A stretch of 64,000 nucleotides of DNA from Cytidiella melzeri (lineage: Eukaryota; Basidiomycota; Agaricomycetes; Polyporales; Irpicaceae), in NCBI GenBank assembly GCA_022592445.1, contig JABYQR010000017.1:62001-126000 (forward strand), written 5' to 3'. The translations under genes and the position numbers were made by a program. The notes beneath the pieces are model-generated. The model was given only the letters and a program-made list of their open reading frames with translations, was not told the origin of the DNA and ran no database searches. How positions within the stretch are numbered: the stretch's first letter is position 1; each line of letters starts with the position of its first letter. This document shows, in pieces, positions 55,776 to 64,000 of this stretch.

Positions 55776-57317
55776 GATGCACTAGCAGTGTTACATCGAA
55801 AGGATGGACAATTTATAATGAAGGAAAAGAGATTATAAATGGTCAACCTGATCATGCCGGACTTTATTGGATTAAAGGACGTCTAGTCAGGAAGATAGAC
55901 TCAATTAATAAAGTTAGTCGTAATGATTATACGTTGTGGCATAATCGACTAGGACACCCAGGGAATAAGATTGTCGAAAATCTTCACAAAGGAACAAAGG
56001 GATTAAAAGAAAAGATTCCTATTCCATGACAATTTCTCCTTGTCACGGATGTCAAGTTGGAAAAGGAAAGAGACAACCATTTCCACCATCTATGTCGAGA
56101 GCTACAGAAGTCCTTGAATTAACTCATTCCGATCTCATTGAATATTCTACAACTTCTATTGATGGTTACAAATACGGTATGACTTGTCTTGATGATGCTT
56201 CTAGTCATGGGATGCTCTATTATCTCAAGCACAAAGATGAAGCGTTCACAAGATTCAAAGAATACAAGTCATGGGCCGAAAACCAAACAGGAAAGAAGAT
56301 GAAGAAGTTCAGATGTGATGGTGGAACAGAGTTCATTAATAATGAGTTCAAGGATTATCTGAAGGAACACGGAATAGAATTACAAATGTCTGTACCGTAT
56401 ACTCCACAACAAAATGGTAGAGCTGAGCGATGGCAACAGACCATAAAATATAAAGCCGAAGCATTGCGTCAGCAAGCTGGGTTATCAAATGGTTTCTGGA
56501 AGCTTACTTGCGAAGCAGCGGTATATTTAAATAACCGTCTACCTAATGTACGATTAAACTGGCAGACACCTATAGAGAGTTTTCTGGGTATAAAACCAGA
56601 TATCTCAATGCTTCGTGTATTTGGATGTCGTGCATACGTCCATGTACCGATCAAGAGTGTCAGAACAAGTTGTCACCAAAAGCAACTCCTATGATATTTG
56701 TTGGATATGAACCGGGTGTAAAGGGTTACCGGTTCTGGGATAAACAGCGAATCGTCATTGCTCGCGATGCAGTATTTGACGAGACTCATTTCCCGTATTG
56801 TAAAGATATTACTCCTTCCAAACAACCTTTAGTCGGCGATAACAGTGATAATAACACTGTTCCTCCACACGATAATTTTTCACCTTTTGAAGAGAATGAT
56901 GAACAAGGTCACCAAGATTCTGATGATGGAGATGATGATCATCCAGAGCACCAACACCTACTCATCCTTCTCGACAACAGCAGCAATTCCTTCAGCTCCG
57001 GTTCTTGACAAAGAACCACAACCACAAATCAAACGAGGACCTAAGCCTAAACCACCTTTGCCACCACCTATCAACCAGAACAAACGTTCAACTGCTGGAA
57101 AAAATCCTAAACTTTCCATGCGGCCGGTGGATATGCAGAAAGCTTTAGAAAAGCAAGTGGCTAAGGACAAAAAGGAAGAACAAAATGAGCTTCGTTTGAG
57201 AGCTGACTGGAACTCGAGAACACGCGCGAGATCTCCGATTGCAGGGCCATCCAGATTATGGATACCTTTGCAATCAGGAACGTCATCACGTCAACCCTCG
57301 AGATCACCTTCCGTTGA
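55776..57317 (+). pseudogene. Copia element 4 integrase
   Basis: After one more frameshift the HHCC finger appears (LWHNRLGHPGNKIVENL near 55930; CHGCQVGKGK at 56038). The catalytic core is intact in the frame 56026-56694: LTHSDLIEYS, FRCDGGTEFINNEF and TPQQNGRAERWQQT. A frameshift near 56660 leads to the GYEPGVKGYRFW end. A Pro/Lys-rich linker follows, which is entered by the nested insertion after 57317. Confidence 0.8.
57311..57317. repeat. Target repeat of nested insertion, left (CCGTTGA)
   Basis: CCGTTGA here and at 59162-59168. If the insert ends in TG...CA, the strict repeat is CCGT and the TGA belongs to the insert's left end. Confidence 0.7.
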
Positions 57318-59161
57318 TACGCCCGGAAATCGGCTAGGCGCGGAGACCCGGCAGCAGCCCGCCATTTGCGCGGCCCGCGTCATCCTGAGCGGCAAGTCCC
57401 TCCACTTTCCCAGCGTCACGAGCACGAGGAGTTCGCCGAGGTCACGAGGAGTTCGCCGAGGATCCGAGGACTTGACAAGGAGCAATGCGCCGGAAACATC
57501 CGAGGCCGAGGAATCGCACCGAACTCTGACTCACAGACACGCCCCTTTTGCATCGGAGCATGGGCCGGCCAGCCACCAAGTGTTTCGGACACGGGTCGGA
57601 CCAACGGTAGAAGAAACTTGACGCGCGAACCCCGTTTCAGGAAGACTCCTATCACGCCACGCTGTGCAACTCCTGGACGGCGCCTCATTACCTGCTCGCG
57701 ACGGTTGGCGCCTCTGCAGCGCAAGGGCGCGCGCCGCTACTCCGCGTCGACCAGCGCTGTGTCCCGCCAGGCGTCGACTCGCTGGACATTTTGCCTCCAC
57801 AGACGGAAGTATTCTGCCACCCCGTTTCCTCGCTCTTGCGTTTGGGTTTAGGACATAGAAGGAAAGGTTTAGGAGGGGTCTCCAGGGTATATAAAAAGGT
57901 GTTGCTTGTACTGCGTAGAAAAAAAATCGATCCCCACCCCAGTTTCCAGCGTTCACTTTACGCTTTGCGTTCGCGTCGAGGGAGTCTCTTCGCGCCCATA
58001 GCTGTAGCTTCTTCTGTGTTGTCTCACTGCGACCTTTTCCACGTTTATGTCCGCTGCGTCTACCAACGACAACCCGCCTCGAGTCTGCCGTTACTGTCCA
58101 ACTGTTCCCCACCTACCCGACGGTCGCTGCCCTTACCGCCCGCGCCCGCGCGAGGTTCTACGCCGTTACCCCATCATCCCCGCGCCCACGCCGCCGCCAG
58201 AACCCTCAGTAGCGCCTACGGTCTCCCCTGCGAGATCAACTCCTAAATCACCCTCGCCAGCGTCGTCCGTCGCCTCCGTCGCGGACTCGCTTGAAAACTG
58301 CTCTTACTGCGATACTCAGAGTGATCATCCAATTCCCCTGCGTTCAGGACCTTTCGTCCCGCTCGACTGCGATCGCCCGCGCGCGCCGCACCCAGATTGC
58401 TGGCTATCTCCAGACTTTGAAGGCGAGGAGCACGAGTGCGAACTAGTACAGTTCAATCTTACCAGCTCAGCCAACGTCGTCGTTGGCCACGCATTTGCCT
58501 GTAATACGCATCGCCGTTCGGGAGGTGTTGTTCTACACTACCGCCCCCGCGCGCAGTCTGTCGAGTCCATTTGACTGCGATCTCACATAGCCTTCCGCTG
58601 CGACTCGCGCGCCATTAGTTTATCTTTCTCTCACGTTTCCTTTCGGCTTCGTTATACTGCGTTTGCTTTTTAACTGCGTTATTTTACTGCGTTACTGCGT
58701 TGCGTTTCATCTTCACTGCGTCGAGCTTACTGCGTTCACTTTCACTGCGCCCGCGTTTTACAGCGACCACTTCATCTTCACCAGCGACCGCGTTTTGTGT
58801 TTGAGATTCATATTGCGTCTACGTTTATCTTCTGCGTCCCTCCGCGCGCCGTTTTCCTACAAGCCGCGACCTTTCACGCGCGCTCTCTTGGAGCCGCGCT
58901 ATAACTCTTTCGCTTTCACCGCGCCGACTTGTCCTTTTACCCGCGATACGCGTGGTAGTTGCCCGTCTAGCTCCCTTCATATAAACTTTATCACAAAAAC
59001 CTTGTCGCTCTTTTAGCACAGGTAAAACTAGGACTCTTAGACCACCTCGTATTACTTTAACACTTCCGCGCTTCCGCACCTTTACACTTCTATTGCCACT
59101 TCGTGGTTGGTGGTGTTGTCTTTAAGGTTGTTCTTAGTTTGAAGCGTGACTCAGTGTCTCA
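57318..59161 (+). mobile_element. Nested 1.84-kb GC-rich insertion, possible solo LTR
   Basis: The insert differs sharply from the AT-rich copia around it by its high GC and CpG content. Cutting it out together with one CCGTTGA joins the copia frame exactly (Pro-Ser-Val-Glu-Pro-Gly). Read from 57315 it starts TGATA and ends TCTCA, close to the TG...CA ends of an LTR. It holds a TATATAAAAA box at 57888-57897, a Cys-rich ORF, and repeated CTGCGTT units at 58640-58760. A long solo LTR or a small element with its own gene both fit. Confidence 0.7.
58047..58574 (+). CDS. Cys/Pro-rich ORF within the nested insertion
   Basis: 175 residues from the ATG at 58047, 150 bp behind a TATA box. The N terminus holds CRYCPTVPHLPDGRCPYRPR, the middle is Pro/Ser-rich, then CSYCDTQSDHPIPLRSGPFV, a further C-x-R...C pattern, and a C-terminal CNTHRRSGGVVLHYRPR. 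Two C-x2-C pairs could bind zinc. I do not recognise it. Confidence 0.4.
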   Translation: MSAASTNDNPPRVCRYCPTVPHLPDGRCPYRPRPREVLRRYPIIPAPTPPPEPSVAPTVSPARSTPKSPSPASSVASVADSLENCSYCDTQSDHPIPLRSGPFVPLDCDRPRAPHPDCWLSPDFEGEEHECELVQFNLTSSANVVVGHAFACNTHRRSGGVVLHYRPRAQSVESI

Positions 59162-59168
59162 CCGTTGA
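59162..59168. repeat. Target repeat of nested insertion, right (CCGTTGA)
   Basis: Second copy of CCGTTGA; the copia frame resumes here. Confidence 0.7.
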
Positions 59169-60828
59169 ACCGGGTCCAGAACATCAAACTCTATCAGGAG
59201 GCTTAACTGATGATGATGATTCTGCAGAAATTGATGACGAGACTCTTAATTCAATTACTGCTTATTCAATCAATGAATATTCACAGACATGGAAGCAGGC
59301 AATGAAAAGAGATGATTGGGATCAATGGTTTGCTGCTGCACAAGACGAAATTGATTCTCAAATGAAGAATAAAACTTGGACGCTTGTACGACGACCAGAC
59401 GCATCACGCAAAATTGTGAAATGCAAATGGGTCTTCACCATAAAGTCTGATGGTCAATATAAAGCGCGTCTTGTTGCAAAAGGATTCACCCAAGTTGAAG
59501 GAATTGATTATCAAGAAACTTTCTCACCAGTCGCACGTTTTGAATCCATACGCATGCTACTAGCTATAGCTGCACTCGAAGATTGGGAAATCGAGGCATT
59601 GAATGTGAAAACAGCTTTCCTTTACGGCGAACTGGATGAAGAAATCTATATGGAACAACCAGAAGGTTTCGTGGAGAAGGGAATGGAGAACCATGTTTGT
59701 TTGCTTAAGAAAGCCATTTATGGACTTAAACAAGCTTCACAAACATGGAATATCAAAATTCATAACACTCTGATAGAATTAGGCTTTGACCGGATTCATT
59801 CAGATGCTGGTGTTTACGTGTATCGGCAACAAGGGGGGAATTTAATTCTCATTCTATATGTTGACGATATATTTCCGATAGGAAATAGTAAACTTGCTAT
59901 GTCTGCACTTAAGAAAAATCTTATGGATTGCTATGAGATGCGTGACTTAGGAGAAGCTAAGCTTATTCTAGGCATGCATGTGCAGAGAGATAGTAAAACT
60001 AAAACGATTCTACTTGACCAAGAGTCGTATATTCAAGAGGCTTTAAAACGATTTAATATGGCAAATGCTAATCCTGCTCGGACACCATTACCTTCAGGTG
60101 CTGTACTACAGAAGGCAGATTCTGACTACAAAGCAGATTCTGGTTTACTGAGACAGTATCAAGCGTTGATTGGCACACTTATATATGTTATGATTGGTAC
60201 TAGACCAGACATTTCATATGCAGTCATACGTCTTTCACAGTACATGTCAAATCCAACTGACCACCATTATAAATCAGATAAATATATACTGAGATATTTG
60301 CTTGGAATGCAGTCCTATGCGATCAAGTATAATGGATCAAGTAATGCTGGTATTATTGGTTATTCGGATGCAGACTGGGCTGAGAATAAAGACGACAGAC
60401 ATTCGACAACAGGATATGTATTTCTTTTGGCTGAAGGAGCAATTTCCTGGACTTCTAAAAAGCAGAAAACCGTTGCTCTATCATCAATGGAATCAGAATA
60501 CATGGCCTTGTGCGAAACTTCCAAGCAATGTTATTGGTTGCGCACCGTGCTCAAAGAATTGGATTTAAAACAGCAAGAGCCTACCATTCTATGCTGTGAT
60601 AATCATGGTGCTATTTACTTTACCAAGAATCCAAAGATAGTGTCACGCTCAAAGCATATTGACATTCGATATCATTATGTTAGAGAGTTTGTCAAAAATA
60701 AGAATGCTGAACTATATGCTGTTCCAACTGAAGAACAGACTGCTGATATCATGACAAAGTCATTGGCATTTCAGAAGCAATCATACTTCAGTGGGAGATT
60801 AGGTCTAATTGATCTAAACACTCACTAA
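59169..60828 (+). CDS. Copia element 4 reverse transcriptase/RNase H
   Basis: An uninterrupted frame of about 553 codons. RT motifs: NKTWTLVRRPDASRKIVKCK, YKARLVAKGFTQVEGIDYQE, LNVKTAFLYGELDEEIYMEQ, IYGLKQASQTWN and the catalytic LYVDDIFPIG. RNase H motifs: GYSDADWAENKDDRHSTTGY, SSMESEYMALCETSKQCYWL and the D-N...H end (CDNHGAIYFTKNPKIVSRSK). All catalytic acids are present. The stop is 19 bases before the 3' LTR. Confidence 0.88.
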
Positions 60829-60847
60829 TGTAACGGTTAAGTGGGAG

Positions 60848-61394
60848 TGTTAAAACTATATAATATAATATGATATGATATGTAGTTTCCCACGCCTTAT
60901 TACAAGGACGCTTTAGGTAGCAGAGTTCCCACAGTCTTAGTATGGGAATTATGCAGCCGTATATGGAAACTCTAGTAGTAACCATCACATTAGCTGAGAC
61001 GTACAGATATGGGTTGTAGTAATACTATACATATATGTACGCCTGTGTTCTAGTAGCATAGGAAATGACATGGAAAGCACATATGACTCCAGAGGATGCC
61101 TAAAGCATACATCTGAGGACAAGTACTAGCATGAGTCATTTACTCATTATGTACGCCTCTGGTACAAGTGCTGAGCCTAGTCATACAATGAGTCATGCAC
61201 TCATAGCATGAGTCATGCATGAGTCATGCACTTAGTAATACAGTAGAATAGCTGAAGTAGACATGTATAGTAGTCGCTTACATAAGTAGATACAGACATG
61301 TATATAAGCAGAGCTGCTGAAGCAGCAAGAATAATAAGACTCATCTTAGAAGCTTAACAGCCTCTACCCCTCGCACACATATTCCACTTTGTTA
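60848..61394 (+). repeat. 3' LTR of copia element 4
   Basis: 547 bp, same ends and length as the 5' LTR; the purine run GTGGGAG precedes it. Confidence 0.9.
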
Positions 61395-61399
61395 GGTTC
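61395..61399. repeat. Target-site duplication, right (GGTTC)
   Basis: Second copy of GGTTC. Joining 50974 to 61395 gives a continuous minus-strand reading of the Glu/Pro-rich gene (DKVPEPLHEDVAN). Confidence 0.88.
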
Positions 61400-61830
61400 T
61401 GGTACTTTATCTGCTGGGGGGTCTTTGTGTAATGTGTCTTTGTTGTCTGATACTTGATCCACAACTTCAAAAGCACATCCTGGAGACAAAACGGTGAGCA
61501 TTGTATAACACTATGCTTGAGGAACACGGACTTCAGCCGTGGCAAAAACTTCTTCTCAAACATCTTTCCCTACCTCTTGCGTGGTATCTTCAACAGTAGA
61601 GGTTGTATGCTCTGGAAGCTTAGCAGTTGTCACCACGTTGAAGGCAACAGTAGATTATGCTTCAATCACAGGCTGAGATTCCTCCTTGTGGGAGAGAACA
61701 GGCTGTGGTATATGATCACCATGTGCACTGCTGTTCCCCTGCTCGAGGCTGTGTGTCAGGTCATTGTGGTGCTTGTCGTCTGCAATACCAGAAGTAGCCG
61801 GTAGGGTAGTGACATATGTGGAATGTAGAA
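61400..61830 (-). pseudogene. 5' part of the YSVSHQG-repeat gene, beyond the copia insertion
   Basis: The minus strand reads, with stops between, SGIADDKHHNDLTHSLEQGN, then STVAFNVVTTAKLPEHTTST and VEDTTQEVGKDV, then FEVVDQVSDNKDTLHKDPPA, the same Glu/Asp/Thr/Val-rich style as 47591-50960. At least three in-frame stops lie in this 430-bp piece. Confidence 0.45.
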
Positions 61831-62350
61831 GTAGGGGAGAGGGCTTATGGTATGTAGTTTGTCTTTGGGAGAGTTCTCTGAGCCCGATGTGAGCACAAAC
61901 AGGTTTTTAAAGTTGCTGGCATTTGTGACGGGACACAGAACTCAAGAAAGAAGTCAAAGTGCAGCACTCAGCAGTGCTTTCAGATGTGCGAGCACGTGAT
62001 TGTCAATCACTTGAGAGTCAAACGACTCGAATTCAGCTCAACTTGACCTGGTTGCGACGTCAATTGCAGCGTCGATTCGCCCTCGTCGTAGACACGAACG
62101 TCGATGTCGATAGTTAGTTCCGCTCAGATTACATCCTCATGCTAGCAGTGTGCGACGAGAGAGAACAACGCGAAGTGCCGCACCAACTCCCAACCGGTCC
62201 GAAAGTCCTCACCCGCGTTACACTACGCCTAACCCGGGGCAGTTTGGTTGGCAACTAGGACGTGAATGGACTGCTGGGTTCACAGGCTTTGAAGATCGTT
62301 TGTAACATAATCAAGACAGCTGTGACGAACGGGCAGGCGAAAAGTACATC
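61831..62350. other. Gene-free gap
   Basis: 3' flank of the membrane-protein gene on the minus strand; the 62040-62220 part is richer in CpG than its surroundings. No gene is recognised. Confidence 0.3.
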
Positions 62351-64000
62351 TCAGAACGAGAAAATGGCAGCGTTCTTGCGTGTGCCAAACGCATATACGA
62401 CTGCTTGGCTGACGAAAAGCCCACACGTTACACCAATAACGACAGCAATCATGGCTCCTCCAATATCAATACCGCTGCCTTGAGCTGTAATTCCACCAAC
62501 TGCCGACAAGCCCGACTACAGAAGTTGTCAGCCCTGAAGGTTCATGTATCTTGTAGGAGAACTTACAGGGACCAGAAAGAGCACACCAGTCACCATGACC
62601 GTGAAAGCGGTTCCATGCATCCTCCTCGAGTATAGGTTCCCTAGGATACCGACAGAAAAGGCTCCAATGAACGAGACGAAGTCAGATCTATTGGGAATGA
62701 AGTGATTGGCGATCTTGTTCGTCGTGTACGATATGCAGGAAATAACGATCATCACTAGCATGTCCCAGGTCCATATAGGCTGGAGGTTCATGAGGGAGGA
62801 GAGGAGCGAAAAAATCGGGACAATGATGAACTGCGTCCACCACGGGAAAGGCTGAAGATACCATGGCATGTTAGGTTCACGTAGGCAGCCCACGATGATG
62901 TTTTCGTGTTGAACCGGGTCGACCAAGTCGAGGAATGTGAACGTCCCGTTCAGGGGATACCCGTTGTTGACGAAGGAGAATGTGCCGTTGCTGGGGACAA
63001 ACTCGCCGACGACAGACAGCTGCGTGTACACATGCGCGGCCAGCTGACCGAGATGGTCGCGAGCTCTGTGGTCTATGACGAGATACAGATCATTGCCGAT
63101 TTGGAGACCGAACCCCAGAAAGAAGGTGTATATCAGGGCGTACATCATCTTGATGCTGCCACATGCAATGTTCTTCGAAGCAAGCTCCAACGAGCCGCTT
63201 ACTGTAGTCACTGTCGGTAAGTGAAACGAGATTGGCGTACGAGATGTGACTTACAAATCAGGAAGCCCGGCAAGATGGAGACGATACTCGCAGAGGCAAC
63301 AGCATTGTAGCAGAAGATCCCTCCAGGAATACTGCTCAGAGCTCGTGCGGCGAAGGAGATGAGCATTACAACGCAAATCCTGTAAAAACTAGGTCAGAGA
63401 TTTGATACGAAGTCAGGAACAGAGAACGTACTCAAAAACATGGGCATACCACGCCTTTGCCTTCGCAATCACTCCATTCCGCATGATGGCCAAGAAAATT
63501 GCGAATACACCGGCAAGCCACATGTCAACCAGTGACCCACCGAAAGCGAGGGGACAGATCAAGGTAGCAATCCAGAACGAGAGGATGATCTGAGTCACAG
63601 AGCCGTAGATAGGTCTTGCCTCCAGTAGAGCGTCAAGTTGATGTCCCGCTTTCTTCGCGCTAAGCTCGTCGTGCACAACCCCGCGGTATATTTGGTGAAC
63701 CTCATGCAGTCGTCCTAGTGCCATTCGCCCTTTGCATCGAATAAAGTGCGTTTCTGATGTTTTCTCCTCTTCGTTGACAAATGAACACATGATGAGGTTA
63801 GGAACGTGGATAAACTCCGCTTTGAGTTCCAAGATACGAGCTGCAGATAGCAGCTGTGCTTCAATGCGGTGAGACGGTGCGCCAAAAGTCATCAGCGCTC
63901 TACCGAGTTTGACCAAGAACTTCTCGCGGTTGACGATCGCTAGCAAACTGTGCGTGAGCACCTTGACCGAGCAAGTCGAGAGAACATACACACAAGAGAT
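62351..64000 (-). CDS. ThrE/PRM10-type membrane protein, C-terminal part
   Basis: The gene runs off the window. Visible exons on the minus strand: 63947-63432, 63379-63255, 63210-62567 and 62515-62351 (stop at 62353-62351); an intron covers at least 63948-64000. The cytosolic ThrE start domain is clear (KFLVKLGRALMTFGAPSHRI, EFIHVPNLIMCSFVN, HQIYRGVVHDELSAKKAGHQ), followed by about ten hydrophobic segments, among them SVTQIILSFWIATLICPLAF, a long hydrophilic loop, and the end VPSGLSAVGGITAQGSGIDI ... GTRKNAAIFSF. The family includes bacterial threonine/serine exporters and yeast pheromone-regulated Prm10; fungal substrates are unknown. The last intron acceptor was chosen at 62516 because it alone keeps the frame. 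Confidence 0.88.

Larger units (their letters stand above)
50980..61394 (+). mobile_element. Copia element 4, 10.4 kb, with accessory ORFs and a nested insertion
   Basis: Two 547-bp LTRs with about ten differences by eye flank, in plus orientation, a PBS, three accessory ORFs, gag, protease, integrase, RT and RNase H, then a purine tract. A perfect 5-bp target repeat GGTTC lies outside. Even without its 1.84-kb nested insertion the element is about 8.6 kb, long for a copia element, because about 3 kb separate the 5' LTR from gag. Frameshifts in gag and integrase make this copy inactive, while RT and RNase H are open. Confidence 0.92.

Noticed and set aside
57416..58112. Long minus-strand ORFs in the nested insertion
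   Set aside because: High GC content keeps all frames open here; Arg/Ala/Pro-rich text without motifs, and the TATA box points the other way.

Overview
The window looks like nuclear DNA of a basidiomycete, most likely a wood-decay agaricomycete of the Polyporales type. This is inferred from dense genes with many 40-80 nt GT-AG introns, the set of orthologues (ORMDL, Mdm34, Uds1-domain protein, inhibitor-2, Reb1/TTF-I-like, virilizer), a cerato-platanin relic, a relic of the F-box family common in these fungi, and Tad-like LINE, Ty3/gypsy and Ty1/copia elements. The species cannot be fixed from the sequence alone.

Layout. 1-1963: a broken F-box-like gene, then a 5'-truncated LINE with poly(A) and a 14-bp target-site duplication. 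2299-22879: a quiet block of nine spliced housekeeping genes: Uds1-domain coiled-coil protein (+), Mdm34 of ERMES (+), virilizer-like m6A-writer subunit (-), ORMDL (+), NAD-dependent methylenetetrahydrofolate dehydrogenase MTD1 (-), protein phosphatase inhibitor-2 (-), STIMATE-family membrane protein (-), Reb1/TTF-I-like Myb protein (+) and a C3HC4 RING protein (+). Two pairs (virilizer/ORMDL and STIMATE/Reb1-like) are divergent across 220-270 bp. 22.9-40.9 kb: a nest of retroelements: a gag fragment, a truncated gypsy element carrying an opposite-strand gene, a nearly whole 7.15-kb gypsy element, and a truncated copia element split by a solo LTR. 41.4-45.3 kb: a small island of host genes: a secreted protein of unknown function, a MIF-type tautomerase, a putative mitochondrial protein and a frameshifted cerato-platanin gene. 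45.9-47.6 kb: two related LTRs in inverted orientation. 47.6-61.8 kb: a decayed low-complexity gene with a recurring YSVSHQG-like motif, split by a 10.4-kb copia element (50980-61394) that itself carries a 1.84-kb insertion. 62351-64000: the 3' part of a ThrE/PRM10-type membrane protein.

The exon models of the host genes were built by hand by matching donor and acceptor sites to reading-frame phase; all coding lengths come out as whole codons, which is good internal support. The most unusual biology is in the retroelements: a convergent spliced ORF with a Zn2Cys6-like cysteine array inside a gypsy element; extra leader ORFs upstream of gag in both a gypsy and a copia element that appear to share a Cys-rich module; an LTR with four copies of the Gcn4/AP-1 core TGAGTCA; and several insertions whose target duplications restore the interrupted reading frame exactly.
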